A stretch of DNA of 64,000 bases from assembly GCF_019090095.1 (NCBI RefSeq), contig NZ_JAGQFP010000004.1:1-64000 (forward strand), read 5' to 3'. This DNA is from Stutzerimonas stutzeri. GTDB lineage: Bacteria; Pseudomonadota; Gammaproteobacteria; Pseudomonadales; Pseudomonadaceae. The translations under genes were made by a program, and so were the position numbers. Shown piece by piece: positions 50,310 through 61,129 of this stretch (position 1 is its first letter; every line of letters starts with the position of its first letter). The notes below the pieces were generated by a model. The model saw only the letters and a program-made list of their open reading frames with translations, ran no database searches and had not been told where the DNA came from.

Positions 50310-51095
50310 ATGCGCGGCCAAAAGCCTCTGGAAAGCCAGGTCCTGGAGTCCTTGTCCGACCCCCGGAATCAGGACCATCCGCTGCACGAAGCGCTGAGCC
50401 AGCTGTGGGAAGCGCATCACGCCCTGCTCAACCGGATCGAGCGGATCGCCCGTGTCTCCGACGGCTATCAGAGCATCGTCCGGGACCGCGAGATGACGCT
50501 TTCGGCGCGCTTTGAGAAACAGCTGCGGCAGCTGGAAAAGGTCGCGCGCATCTCTGATCGCTACCAGATGATGATGCGCGACCTGAATATCGCGCTGAAA
50601 GAGGCCTCCACCCACGACGCGCTGACCGGGATCGCCAATCGCCGCCTGCTCACCGAGCGCCTGCGCGACGAAACCGAGCGGGCCAAGCGTTATTCGCGCC
50701 CGCTGTGCATCGTCATGATCGATATCGACCGCTTCAAGGTCATCAACGACCAATATGGCCATGAAGTCGGTGACCACGTGCTGATGGACGTGGTACGCGT
50801 GATGGAAGCGGAAATCCGCGAGCACGATCTGTGCGGCCGCTGGGGCGGCGAAGAATTCCTCGTCGTGATGCCGGAGACCACCAGCGCACAGGCCGTGACG
50901 GTCATGGAGCGGCTGCGTCATGCCGTTGCCAAGCTACGCATTCGGATCAACGACGATTCGCTGTCCGTCACGGTGAGCCTGGGCATGGCGGAACTGCGCG
51001 CTGGCGAGAACTACTCCACCGCCATCAACCGTGCCGACGTGGCCTTGCTACGCGCCAAGCGCAACGGCCGCGATCGCTACGAAATGGCGGACTGA
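50310..51095 (+). CDS. siaD: SiaD diguanylate cyclase
   Basis: A 261-residue soluble cyclase. An N-terminal coiled coil (about 25-95) precedes the GGDEF domain with GGEEF at 179-183. An RxxD inhibitory site (REHD, 170-173) lies five residues before it, so product inhibition is expected. SiaD makes c-di-GMP when bound by SiaC and drives cell aggregation. It ends the siaABCD operon and converges on gntK with four bases between coding ends. Confidence 0.95.
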   Translation: MRGQKPLESQVLESLSDPRNQDHPLHEALSQLWEAHHALLNRIERIARVSDGYQSIVRDREMTLSARFEKQLRQLEKVARISDRYQMMMRDLNIALKEASTHDALTGIANRRLLTERLRDETERAKRYSRPLCIVMIDIDRFKVINDQYGHEVGDHVLMDVVRVMEAEIREHDLCGRWGGEEFLVVMPETTSAQAVTVMERLRHAVAKLRIRINDDSLSVTVSLGMAELRAGENYSTAINRADVALLRAKRNGRDRYEMAD

Positions 51096-51099
51096 CCCT

Positions 51100-51606
51100 T
51101 CAGCGATTCGCCCCATCCAACGGCAGGCGCTCGACAATCGCCTCGACGATCTGCTCGGGCGCGGGCCGAATGTCCACCCGCATGGCCTCGCGCTCGTCGG
51201 GGCGTTCCAGCGTCTGCAGCTGGCTGCGCAGCAGGCGGGGGTCGAAGAAATGCCCGCCACGCCGGGACAGCCGCTCCAGCAGCAGCTGCTCCGAGCCGTC
51301 CAGATAGATCCAACACAGGTCCTCGTGATCAGCGCCGAGCAGCTGGCGGTAGCGGCGCTTGAGCGCCGAACAGGTGAAAACCCAGTCATGACCCTGCTCC
51401 CGTCGCGCCTCGATCGCCTCGTGCATCGCCTGGAGCCAGGGCTGGCGGTCTTCGTCATCGAGCGGGACGCCCTCGGCCATCTTCTGCTTGTTGGCGTCGC
51501 TGTGAAATTCATCGGCATCGGAGAAGCCCCACCCCAGGCGGGCGGCCAGCTTCTTGCCTATGGTGGTTTTGCCGCTGCCGGCAACACCCATGATGATCAC
51601 GATCAC
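51100..51606 (-). CDS. gntK: Gluconokinase
   Basis: A 168-residue kinase that makes 6-phosphogluconate for the Entner-Doudoroff route. The P-loop is GVAGSGKTT near the start; CSALKRRYRQLL and GGHFFDPRLLRSQ are family motifs. The start is GTG at 51606, giving IVIIMGVAGSGKTT, with AAGGTG upstream; the ATG seven residues before the P-loop lysine would cut into the first strand. No gluconate transporter or gntR lies nearby. Confidence 0.92.
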   Translation of the reverse strand: MIVIIMGVAGSGKTTIGKKLAARLGWGFSDADEFHSDANKQKMAEGVPLDDEDRQPWLQAMHEAIEARREQGHDWVFTCSALKRRYRQLLGADHEDLCWIYLDGSEQLLLERLSRRGGHFFDPRLLRSQLQTLERPDEREAMRVDIRPAPEQIVEAIVERLPLDGANR

Positions 51607-51762
51607 TGACTGGCACCTTCTTTCGCGGTGGCGATTGGGCTGCGATCCCCGGCACCCACGCCGTCGAGGCGGGAGCACGACACTTCCAGCCTTCGGTCAC
51701 GCAGGCGGTGCGAAGTTCCTCTTTGTAAGGGCTGGCAAACAGCGCGCCAGGCACCGGTTCAG

Positions 51763-51786
51763 GTGCAGGAGCAGGAGCAGGAGCAG
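51763..51786. repeat. Short GCAGGA tandem repeat
   Basis: GCAGGA is repeated about four times between gntK and the gbcA terminator. It encodes no credible gene. Confidence 0.5.
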
Positions 51787-51800
51787 CTTGTCGCCGCCAT

Positions 51801-51834
51801 AAAAAAAAGCGGCGCACCTTCGCAGGTGCGCCGC
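51801..51834 (-). terminator. Rho-independent terminator of gbcA
   Basis: On the minus strand GGCGCACCT and AGGTGCGCC pair around a GCGA tetraloop, followed by GCTTTTTTTT. It lies 22 bases past the gbcA stop. Confidence 0.92.
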
Positions 51835-51855
51835 CTGGCGTCGAACGACGAGCGA

Positions 51856-53145
51856 TTAGTCGTTGATCTGCTTCAGGTAGCTTGCAGGCTCAGCGCCCAG
51901 GTTGTTCAGCATGCGCTCGCTGTACCAGTCGATGAAGTTCACCACACCGAACTCGTAGGTCTTCGAGTACGGGCCCGGCTGATAGGCCGTCGAGTTGATT
52001 CCGCGCTGGTTCTCTTCAGCCAGACGACGGTCCTGATCGTTGGTGGCGTCCCACACCTGGCGCAGACGCGCCACGTCGTAGTCGACCCCTTCGACGGCGT
52101 CCTTGTGGACGATCCACTTGGTGGTGACCATGGTCTCCTGAGCACTGATCGGCCACACGGTAAAGACGATGATGTGATCGCCCATGCAGTGGTTCCAGGA
52201 GTGCGGCAGGTGGAGGATACGCATCGAGCCGAGGTCCGGGTTCTGGATGCGGCCCATGAGCTTCTTGCAGCCTTGCTTGCCATCCATGGTCATGGAGACC
52301 GTGCCCTTGAGCAGCGGCATGCGCACGATACGGTTACGCAGGCCGAAGCTGGCGTGAGCGTAAGGAATCTTCTCGGCGTCCCACTTGGCGGCCGATTCGG
52401 CGACGTGATCCTTGAACGCCTGGCTGGCGCGGGGATCGGTGACGTCGTCCCACTCCAGCAGGGTGTTGAGCAATTCCGGGTGCGAGCCGTTGCAGTGGTA
52501 GCACTCGCGGTTGTTTTCCAACACCAGCTTCCAGTTGGCCTTTTCCACCAAGGTGCTCTGCACGGCCACCTTGGCGTTCTCCATGTCGTAGGGTTCCATG
52601 TAGTGCGACAGGGTAGCCAGGAAGTCATCGATCGCTGGCGGGTTTTCGGCCAGGGAGATGAAGATATAGCCGCCAGCCGTCTTGCAGTTCACCGGCTTGA
52701 GCCCGTAGTCATTCAAGTCGAAGTCGGCGCCCATTTCGGTGCCGGCGAATAGCAGACGACCGTCCAGTTCGTAGGTCCACTGGTGGTAAGGGCACACCAG
52801 CTTGGCCACCTTGCCCTTGTCACTGGTGCACAGCCGCGAGCCGCGATGGCGGCAGACGTTGTGGAAGGCATGTACCGCACCTTCCGCACCACGGATGACC
52901 AGGATCGGGTTGTCGCCGATCTGCAGGGTGAGGAAGTTGCCCTTCGCGGGGATTTCGCAGGTCATGCCGGCGATCAACCATTCCTTGTGGAAGATCTCCT
53001 GCATGTCGATCTGGAACAGACGTTCATCGCTATAGAACGGCTGTGCGAGGGAAAAATTCGGCTGGCGCGTCTGCAGCATCTCTGCCGTGGCCTTACGTGC
53101 GGCTTCGAGCGGATCGCCCAGGCTCAGGTTGGAAGTGACATCCAT
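51856..53145 (-). CDS. gbcA: Glycine betaine monooxygenase, Rieske oxygenase subunit
   Basis: A 429-residue Rieske non-haem iron oxygenase that demethylates glycine betaine to dimethylglycine and formaldehyde. The Rieske ligands are Cys98 and His100 (VCRHRG) with Cys118 and His121 (CPYHQW). The catalytic iron site is in NRECYHCNGSHPELL with two His. It is divergent from gbcB, its reductase, across about 400 bases, as in P. aeruginosa. Control by the AraC-family activator GbdR is expected; gbdR is not in this window. Confidence 0.95.
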   Translation of the reverse strand: MDVTSNLSLGDPLEAARKATAEMLQTRQPNFSLAQPFYSDERLFQIDMQEIFHKEWLIAGMTCEIPAKGNFLTLQIGDNPILVIRGAEGAVHAFHNVCRHRGSRLCTSDKGKVAKLVCPYHQWTYELDGRLLFAGTEMGADFDLNDYGLKPVNCKTAGGYIFISLAENPPAIDDFLATLSHYMEPYDMENAKVAVQSTLVEKANWKLVLENNRECYHCNGSHPELLNTLLEWDDVTDPRASQAFKDHVAESAAKWDAEKIPYAHASFGLRNRIVRMPLLKGTVSMTMDGKQGCKKLMGRIQNPDLGSMRILHLPHSWNHCMGDHIIVFTVWPISAQETMVTTKWIVHKDAVEGVDYDVARLRQVWDATNDQDRRLAEENQRGINSTAYQPGPYSKTYEFGVVNFIDWYSERMLNNLGAEPASYLKQIND

Positions 53146-53548
53146 CGGTTGCTCCTCAAGCCGGCCGCGCCTTGCAGGCGTCTATGGCTGGCGACAATAA
53201 AGTGGCTATTCGGTTACTACGCAAGGCGGCGAGCCGGACGGCATTGGTGCCATCAACAAGAATGCGACCCCGGCGAGACCGCCTTCCCTTGCTCGGCTGC
53301 GACCGAGTGTGTCGCGGCCCAGCCGGGAAACCTTATCCATGGACGACAGGCACGCATCCGTTTCCGACGCGCGAATGCCCATGACATCTGGCTGGTCGCG
53401 ATAAGCATGCCGATGTCGCGAACAGGTAAGTGACGCGGTATTGCGTTGCGCACAATTCTGAGCCATAGGGGCCATGCGTCGTGCAGTCGCAGCCCTGGAA
53501 AAGGTCTTAAACAAGGGCCGTCGTAGCCAGCGCGCAATCGAGGTGAGC
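53146..53548. promoter_or_regulatory. gbcA-gbcB divergent control region
   Basis: These 403 bases carry the promoters of gbcA and gbcB and no gene. GTCGCG occurs three times on the plus strand (53311, 53395, 53415). The last two are extended copies, GTCGCGA at 53395-53401 and 53415-53421, exactly 20 bases apart (start to start), i.e. on the same DNA face. That pattern suits an AraC-family activator such as GbdR. Confidence 0.45.
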
Positions 53549-54649
53549 ATGTCCAGTAACTTCCTCAATCCGGTCAATACCCAGACATGGACCAACGGCC
53601 GCCATCTGGTGCGCTGCGTGAAGGTCATCCAGGAAACCTGGGACGTACGCACCTTTTGCTTCATGGCCGACCAGCCGATCATGTTCTTCTTCAAGCCGGG
53701 CCAGTTCGTCACCCTGGAATTGGAGATAGATGGGCAACAGGTGATGCGCTCGTACACCATCGCCAGCTCACCTTCGGTGCCCTACAGCTTCTCGCTGACG
53801 ATCAAGCGCATCCCCGGCGGCAAGGTGTCCAACTGGTTGCACGACAACCTCAGCGAGGGTGATCAGATTCCGGTGCACGGCCCGGTCGGCCTGTTCAACG
53901 CCATCGATTTCCCCACCGAGCGAGCCCTGTTCCTGTCCGGCGGTGTCGGCATCACGCCGGTCATGTCGATGGCCCGCTGGTTCTTCGACACCAACGCCAA
54001 CGTCGACATGGTGTTCGTCCACAGCGCTCGCTCGCCGAAGGACATCATCTTCCACCGTGAGCTGGAGCACATGGCCTCGCGGGTCAATAACTTCAGCCTG
54101 CACATAATTTGCGAAAAGCACGGCATGGGCGAGGCCTGGGCCGGCTATCGCGGCTACCTCGACCAGCGCATGCTGGAGCTGATTGCACCGGACTTCGCCG
54201 ACCGGGAAATCTTCTGCTGCGGACCGACCCCGTACATGAACGCGGTCAAGCGGCTGCTGCAGACCAACGGCTTCGACATGCAGCACTATCACGAGGAGTC
54301 CTTCGGCGCGACCCCGGCAGACATTCGCGAGGAGGCCCAGGAGCTGGCCGAGCAGGCAGCCGAGGCACCCGACGTGCCGCTCGCCGACCTCCGGCAGGTG
54401 GAGTTCACCGCCACCGGCAAGAGCATCCGTGTCGGCCCGAACGACACCGTCCACTCGGCCGCCGCGCAGCTCGGCCTGCACATTCCCAAGGCCTGCGGCA
54501 TGGGCATCTGCGGTACCTGCAAGGTCATGAAGACCTCTGGCGAGGTGGTCATGGAGCACAACGGCGGGATCACCGACGAAGATGTCGCAGAAGGCTACAT
54601 CCTGTCCTGCTGCAGCGTCCCCAAGGGCGACGTGGTCATCGACTACTAA
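53549..54649 (+). CDS. gbcB: Glycine betaine monooxygenase, reductase subunit
   Basis: A 366-residue flavin reductase that feeds electrons to GbcA. FAD domain (about 20-115; RSYTIASSP), NAD domain (about 120-240; LSGGVGITPVMSM and CCGPTPYM) and a C-terminal plant-type 2Fe-2S domain (about 285-366) with CGMGICGTC and a distal Cys in SCCSV. The ATG at 53549 follows GAGGTGAG; the frame runs upstream to 53474 without similarity. Confidence 0.94.
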   Translation: MSSNFLNPVNTQTWTNGRHLVRCVKVIQETWDVRTFCFMADQPIMFFFKPGQFVTLELEIDGQQVMRSYTIASSPSVPYSFSLTIKRIPGGKVSNWLHDNLSEGDQIPVHGPVGLFNAIDFPTERALFLSGGVGITPVMSMARWFFDTNANVDMVFVHSARSPKDIIFHRELEHMASRVNNFSLHIICEKHGMGEAWAGYRGYLDQRMLELIAPDFADREIFCCGPTPYMNAVKRLLQTNGFDMQHYHEESFGATPADIREEAQELAEQAAEAPDVPLADLRQVEFTATGKSIRVGPNDTVHSAAAQLGLHIPKACGMGICGTCKVMKTSGEVVMEHNGGITDEDVAEGYILSCCSVPKGDVVIDY

Positions 54650-55088
54650 GCCACCCTTCCTCCTCCACTCGACACAGATCCGGCCGCGCGGCCGGGCCTG
54701 TGTCGAGCACCCTCGCACAGCCCTCCCCCGGCACCGCCTGAGCCCTGCGAGACAGCTTGCGCTCCCGCGCCGGACGCCATGGCACCGAGCCACCGCCCAG
54801 GCTCGAACACCCGACCCGACCGACCTCTCTGCTCACCTTTTCGGCGCTCTCCAAGCCACCGCTGGGCGGCTAACGGCGCGCCATTGAGCGCCTGCGTGAC
54901 CGGCCGGTCGAGCGGAGACAGACGAGCCCCCATGAGAGTTTTCCGAGACCGCCCGGCTATGTCGCAAACGAACTCACACAAGACGCAGGCAGGCATCTTC
55001 CCACCAAGGCCCAGCCATACCATCGCATCCAGACAGACAAGGCCTTCACCGAGGCGAATGGCGCCGTTGCGCCTTTAGGAGATCCGCG
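54650..55088. other. Intergenic region between gbcB and glyA copy 2
   Basis: These 439 bases hold a strong hairpin just after gbcB and then a GC-rich stretch with no convincing gene. The glyA promoter must lie here, but I cannot pick it by eye. AGGAGA precedes the glyA start. Confidence 0.4.
54668..54707 (+). terminator. Strong GC-rich hairpin after gbcB
   Basis: CTCGACACAG (54668-54677) pairs perfectly with CTGTGTCGAG (54698-54707), enclosing a second CCGGCC/GGCCGG stem. There is no T-tract, so it may be a Rho-dependent end, an RNA-stability element or a protein site. Confidence 0.55.
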
Positions 55089-56342
<1,254 letters not shown>

Positions 56343-56457
56343 TTCGTAGGGTGCCAGGCGCTACTCACGTCACCGTCCGCCGGTGGATCACTGAGCAGCG
56401 CCACACCACGAGTCGCATCACCGCATTTGAGGCGGTCGTTTTTCAGGAGCATTCGAG

Positions 56458-57708
56458 ATGCAACGTTATTCCGGCTTCGGCCTGCTCAAGCATTCCTTCA
56501 GCCACCACGAAAACTGGCAGCGCATGTGGCGCAACCCCAAGCCGAAGCCGGTTTACGACGTGGTTATCGTCGGCGGTGGTGGCCACGGCCTGGCCACTGC
56601 TTATTACCTGGCGAAAGAGTTCGGCGTGAAGAACGTCGCGGTGATCGAAAAAGGTTGGCTGGGCGGCGGTAACACCGCGCGCAACACCACCATCGTGCGT
56701 TCCAACTATCTGTGGGATGAGTCGGCGCGCCTCTACGAACACGCGATGAAGTTGTGGGAAGGCCTGTCTCAGGACATCAACTACAACGTGATGTTCTCCC
56801 AGCGCGGCGTGTTCAACCTCGGCCACACCCTGCAGGACATGCGCGACATCGAGCGCCGCGTCAGCGCCAACCGTCTCAACGGCATCGATGGCGAAGTGGT
56901 GGATGCCAAGCAGGTGGCGGAGATGATCCCCTACCTGGACTGCTCCAAGAACACCCGCTACCCGATTCTCGGCGCCTCGCTGCAGCGTCGCGGCGGCGTT
57001 GCTCGCCACGATGCGGTGGCCTGGGGTTATGCCCGCGCCGCCGATGCCCTGGGCGTGGACCTGATTCAACAGACCGAAGTGATCGGCTTCCGCAAGGAAA
57101 ACGGCGTGTGCATCGGCGTGGAGACCACCAAGGGCTTCATCGGCGGCAAGCGTGTTGGCGTGGTCACCGCCGGTAACTCCGGACACATGGCCAAGCTGGC
57201 CGGCTTCCGTCTGCCGCTCGAATCCCACCCGCTGCAGGCGCTGGTCTCCGAGCCGATCAAGCCGATCATCGACACGGTGATCATGTCCAACGCCGTGCAC
57301 GGCTACATCAGCCAGTCGGACAAGGGCGACCTGGTCATCGGCGCGGGCATCGACAGCTACGTCGGTTACGGTCAGCGCGGCTCCTATCCCACTATCGAAC
57401 ACACCCTGCAGGCGATCGTCGAGATGTTCCCGATCCTCTCGCGGGTGCGCATGAACCGCCAATGGGGCGGCATCGTCGATACCACCCCGGACGCCTGCCC
57501 GATCATTGCCAAAACCCCGGTGAAGAACCTGTTCTTCAACTGCGGTTGGGGCACCGGCGGCTTCAAGGCCACACCGGGTTCGGGCCACGTGTTCGCGGCC
57601 AGCCTGGCCAAGGGTGAGATGCACCCGCTGGCCAAGGCGTTCTCGATCGAACGTTTCCACAACGGCGCCTTGATCGACGAACACGGCGCGGCTGGGGTCG
57701 CACACTGA
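56458..57708 (+). CDS. soxB: Sarcosine oxidase beta subunit
   Basis: A 416-residue flavoprotein subunit of heterotetrameric sarcosine oxidase. The FAD motif VVIVGGGGHGLATAYYLA is about residues 35-52. His184 in GGVARHDAVAWGYAR is the expected covalent FMN attachment site (family knowledge). GTGGFKATPGSG contacts the flavin near the C-terminus. It follows glyA by 115 bases with AGGAG upstream of the start. Confidence 0.96.
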   Translation: MQRYSGFGLLKHSFSHHENWQRMWRNPKPKPVYDVVIVGGGGHGLATAYYLAKEFGVKNVAVIEKGWLGGGNTARNTTIVRSNYLWDESARLYEHAMKLWEGLSQDINYNVMFSQRGVFNLGHTLQDMRDIERRVSANRLNGIDGEVVDAKQVAEMIPYLDCSKNTRYPILGASLQRRGGVARHDAVAWGYARAADALGVDLIQQTEVIGFRKENGVCIGVETTKGFIGGKRVGVVTAGNSGHMAKLAGFRLPLESHPLQALVSEPIKPIIDTVIMSNAVHGYISQSDKGDLVIGAGIDSYVGYGQRGSYPTIEHTLQAIVEMFPILSRVRMNRQWGGIVDTTPDACPIIAKTPVKNLFFNCGWGTGGFKATPGSGHVFAASLAKGEMHPLAKAFSIERFHNGALIDEHGAAGVAH

Positions 57709-57715
57709 TTTAGTG

Positions 57716-57738
57716 CCCCTCCGCCGACGGCGGAGGGG
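57716..57738 (+). other. Intercistronic hairpin soxB-soxD
   Basis: CCCCTCCGCC (57716-57725) pairs perfectly with GGCGGAGGGG (57729-57738) around GAC. It lies eight bases after the soxB stop; no T-run follows directly. Likely an mRNA processing or stability element. Confidence 0.7.
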
Positions 57739-57762
57739 GAAGGTTTTCTGGAGGTACCGACC

Positions 57763-58071
57763 ATGCTGCATATCTTCTGCCCTCACTGTGGCGAATTGCG
57801 CTCCGAAGAAGAGTTCCACGCGGGCGGCCAGGCGCACATCCCACGCCCGCTGGACCCGAACGCCTGCACCGACGAGGAATGGGGGGAGTACCTGTTTTTC
57901 CGTGACAACCCGCGTGGCATCCACCACGAGCTGTGGATTCACGCTGCAGGTTGCCGCCAGTACTTCAACGTCACCCGTCACACGGTGAGCTACGAAATTC
58001 TCGAGACCTACAAGATCGGCGAGCGCCCCAGCGTGACTGAGAAGGCCGTCGACCAAGGAGCTAAGGCATGA
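57763..58071 (+). CDS. soxD: Sarcosine oxidase delta subunit
   Basis: A 102-residue subunit. The N-terminus MLHIFCPHCGELRSEEEF gives the Zn ligands CPHC; later His and Cys (HAAGCRQYFN) complete the site. The start has GGAGG. Its end overlaps soxA as ATGA, so subunits are made in step. Confidence 0.96.
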   Translation: MLHIFCPHCGELRSEEEFHAGGQAHIPRPLDPNACTDEEWGEYLFFRDNPRGIHHELWIHAAGCRQYFNVTRHTVSYEILETYKIGERPSVTEKAVDQGAKA

Positions 58072-61000
58072 GCCAGGTCAATCGTCTTTCCCAGGGCGGC
58101 CGCATCGACCGCAGCCGGCCCTTGACCTTCACCTTCAACGGCGAAACCTATCAGGGCTACGCCGGTGACACCCTGGCCGCCGCGTTGCTGGCCAACGGCG
58201 TCGATGTGGTCGGTCGCAGCTTCAAGTACTCGCGTCCGCGCGGCATCGTTGGCGTCGGCGCCGAAGAGCCCAACGCCGTGCTGCAGATCGGCGGCACCGA
58301 AGCGAGCCAGATCCCCAACGTGCGCGCCACTCAACAAGCGCTGTACGCCGGCCTGACCGCCAACAGCGTGAACGGCTGGCCGAGCGTCAACACCGATCTG
58401 ATGGGGATTCTCGGCAAGGTCGGCGGCGGCATGATGCCGCCCGGCTTCTACTACAAGACCTTCATGTATCCGCAGAATCTGTGGCTGACCTACGAGAAGT
58501 ACATTCGTAAGGCCGCAGGTCTCGGTCGCGCGCCGACCGAAAACGATCCGGACAGCTACGACCACGTCAACCAGCATTGCGACGTGCTTGTGGTCGGTGC
58601 GGGCCCCGCGGGTCTGGCTGCCGCCCTGGCCGCCGGCCGCAGCGGCGCCCGGGTGATCCTGGCAGACGAACAGGAAGAGTTCGGCGGCAGCCTGCTCGGC
58701 ACCCGCGAGAAGCTCGACGGCAAACCGGCCGCTGACTGGGCGGCGCGCGCCATCGCCGAGCTCGAGAAAATGCCGGAAGTGACGCTGCTGCCACGGGCTA
58801 CCGTGAACGGCTATCACGACCACAATTTCCTCACCATCCACCAGCGCCTGGCCGACCACCTCGGCGAGGTAGCGCCCACGGGCGCGCTGGGACTGCGCAT
58901 CGTACGTCAGCGCATGCACCGCGTGCGGGCCAAGCGCGTGGTCCTGGCCACCGGTGCCCACGAGCGCCCGCTGGTTTATTCGAACAACGACGTGCCCGGC
59001 AACATGCTGGCCGATGCGGTCTCCACCTACGTGCGCCGCTACGGCGTGGTACCTGGCCGTCAGCTGGTGTTGTCGACCAACAACGATTACGCCTACCGCG
59101 CCGTGCTCGATTGGCTGGACGCTGGCCATCAAGTGGTTGCAGTGGCCGATGCGCGTAGCAATCCGCGTGGGGCCTGGGTCGAAGAAGCACGCCGCCGTGG
59201 CGTTCGGATTCTGGCCGGCAGCGCGGTGATCGAAGCGCGCGGCAGCAAGCGCGTCACTGGCGCACGCATCTGCACCATCGACATCGCCAACCACAAGATC
59301 ACCAACTCCGGTGAAGTGGTCGACTGCGACCTGATCGCCAGCTCCGGCGGTTACAGCCCGGTGGTTCACCTGGCCTCGCACCTCGGTGGCCGTCCGATCT
59401 GGCGTGAAGACCTGCTGGCCTTCGTGCCTGGCGAAGGCTTCCAGCAGCGCAGCTGTGCCGGTGCGGTCAATGGCGTGTTCGCCCTTGGCGACGCCCTGGC
59501 CGATGGCTTCGAAGCTGGCGCCAAAGCCGCCGCCGAGACGGGCTACAAGATCGTCAGCGGCAGCGTGCCGAAGGCCGAACAGCGCACTGAGGAAGCCAGC
59601 GTCGCACTGTTCCTCGTGCCGCACGACAAGCCCACCGAGCGTGCGCCCAAGCAGTTCGTCGACCAGCAGAACGACGTCACCGCGGCCGGCATCAAGCTGG
59701 CCACTCGCGAAGGCTTCGAGTCGGTCGAGCACGTCAAGCGTTACACCGCGCTGGGCTTCGGTACCGACCAGGGCAAGCTGGGCAACATCAACGGCCTGGC
59801 GATCGCCGCGCAATCGATGGGCATCAGCATTGCCGAAATGGGCACCACGATGTTCCGCCCGAACTACACGCCGGTCACCTTCGGCGCCATCGCCGGCCGT
59901 CACTGCGGCGAGCTGTTCGAGCCCAAGCGCTACACCGCCATGCAGGCCTGGCACGTCAAGAATGGCGCGGAGTTCGAGGACGTCGGCCAGTGGAAGCGTC
60001 CCTGGTACTTCCCCAAGAAGGGCGAGGATCTGCACGCCGCCGTGGCCCGTGAATGTCTGGCCGTGCGTAACGCGGTGGGCATCCTCGACGCCTCGACCCT
60101 CGGCAAGATCGACATCCAGGGCCCGGATGCGCGCGAGTTCCTCAACCGCGTCTACACCAACGCCTGGACCAAGCTGGACGTGGGCAAGGCCCGTTACGGC
60201 CTGATGTGCAAGGAAGACGGCATGGTCTTCGACGACGGTGTGACCGCCTGTCTGGCCGACAACCACTTCCTGATGACCACCACCACCGGCGGCGCCGCAC
60301 GGGTGATGGAATGGCTGGAGATCTACCACCAGACCGAGTGGCCGGAGCTGAAGGTGTACTTCACCTCGGTAACCGATCACTGGGCCACCATGACGCTGTC
60401 GGGCCCCAACAGCCGCAAGCTGCTGGCCGAAGTCACCGACATCGACCTGGACAAGGACGCCTTCCCGTTCATGACCTGGAAGGAAGGCAAGGTTGGCGGC
60501 GTGCCCGCGCGGGTGTTCCGCATCTCCTTCACCGGTGAGCTTTCTTACGAAGTCAACGTCCAGGCCGACTACGCGCTGGGTGTGTGGGAGAAGATCATCG
60601 AGGCGGGCAAGAAGCACGGCCTGACCCCGTACGGTACCGAGACCATGCACGTACTGCGTGCCGAGAAGGGCTTCATCATCGTCGGTCAGGACACCGACGG
60701 TTCCGTGACGCCGGACGACCTGAACATGGGCTGGTGCGTGGGCCGGACCAAGCCCTTCTCCTGGATCGGCTGGCGTGGGATGAACCGTGAGGATTGCCTC
60801 AAGGAGAACCGCAAGCAGCTGGTCGGCCTCAAGCCGCTGGATCCGAAGAAGGTGCTGCCGGAGGGCGCGCAGCTGGTATTCGATCCCAAGCAGCCGATTC
60901 CGATGACCATGGTGGGTCACGTCACGTCCAGCTACATGAGCGCGGCCATGGGCTATTCGTTCGCCATGGCACTGGTCAAGGGCGGCCTCAAGCGTATCGG

Positions 61001-61100
61001 TGAGCGGGTCTATGCGCCGCTGGTCGATGGCAGCGTGATCGAGGCCGAGATTGTCAGCTCGGTGTTCTACGACCCGAAAGGCGAACGGCAGAACGTGTGA
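58068..61100 (+). CDS. soxA: Sarcosine oxidase alpha subunit
   Basis: A 1010-residue subunit. The N-terminal Fer2-like domain (about 15-110) lacks cluster cysteines; an NAD(P)-binding disulfide-reductase-like domain follows (VVGAGPAGLAAALAAG at about 172-187). The C-terminal third (about 610-1000) is a GCV_T/aminomethyltransferase domain that binds THF and gives 5,10-methylene-THF. Together with SoxB, SoxD and SoxG it oxidises sarcosine to glycine, with H2O2. It overlaps soxD by four bases. Confidence 0.96.
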   Translation: MSQVNRLSQGGRIDRSRPLTFTFNGETYQGYAGDTLAAALLANGVDVVGRSFKYSRPRGIVGVGAEEPNAVLQIGGTEASQIPNVRATQQALYAGLTANSVNGWPSVNTDLMGILGKVGGGMMPPGFYYKTFMYPQNLWLTYEKYIRKAAGLGRAPTENDPDSYDHVNQHCDVLVVGAGPAGLAAALAAGRSGARVILADEQEEFGGSLLGTREKLDGKPAADWAARAIAELEKMPEVTLLPRATVNGYHDHNFLTIHQRLADHLGEVAPTGALGLRIVRQRMHRVRAKRVVLATGAHERPLVYSNNDVPGNMLADAVSTYVRRYGVVPGRQLVLSTNNDYAYRAVLDWLDAGHQVVAVADARSNPRGAWVEEARRRGVRILAGSAVIEARGSKRVTGARICTIDIANHKITNSGEVVDCDLIASSGGYSPVVHLASHLGGRPIWREDLLAFVPGEGFQQRSCAGAVNGVFALGDALADGFEAGAKAAAETGYKIVSGSVPKAEQRTEEASVALFLVPHDKPTERAPKQFVDQQNDVTAAGIKLATREGFESVEHVKRYTALGFGTDQGKLGNINGLAIAAQSMGISIAEMGTTMFRPNYTPVTFGAIAGRHCGELFEPKRYTAMQAWHVKNGAEFEDVGQWKRPWYFPKKGEDLHAAVARECLAVRNAVGILDASTLGKIDIQGPDAREFLNRVYTNAWTKLDVGKARYGLMCKEDGMVFDDGVTACLADNHFLMTTTTGGAARVMEWLEIYHQTEWPELKVYFTSVTDHWATMTLSGPNSRKLLAEVTDIDLDKDAFPFMTWKEGKVGGVPARVFRISFTGELSYEVNVQADYALGVWEKIIEAGKKHGLTPYGTETMHVLRAEKGFIIVGQDTDGSVTPDDLNMGWCVGRTKPFSWIGWRGMNREDCLKENRKQLVGLKPLDPKKVLPEGAQLVFDPKQPIPMTMVGHVTSSYMSAAMGYSFAMALVKGGLKRIGERVYAPLVDGSVIEAEIVSSVFYDPKGERQNV

Positions 61101-61109
61101 GGTGAGTGT

Positions 61110-61129
61110 GAGGCGGGCATGCCCGCCTC
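61110..61129 (+). other. 20-base perfect palindrome between soxA and soxG
   Basis: GAGGCGGGCA and TGCCCGCCTC meet without a spacer nine bases after the soxA stop. A second small stem GGCGCC-TAAC-GGCGCC follows at 61155-61170. There is no T-run, so this is an intercistronic hairpin rather than a classical terminator. Confidence 0.7.

Noticed and set aside
51509..51817. Possible minus-strand gene with Pro-Ala repeats upstream of gntK
   Set aside because: It derives from the GCAGGA repeat, overlaps gntK and the gbcA terminator, and has no ribosome site.
54646..55023. Possible minus-strand gene between gbcB and glyA
   Set aside because: Arg/Gly-rich low-complexity translation without any family feature; typical of non-coding GC-rich DNA.
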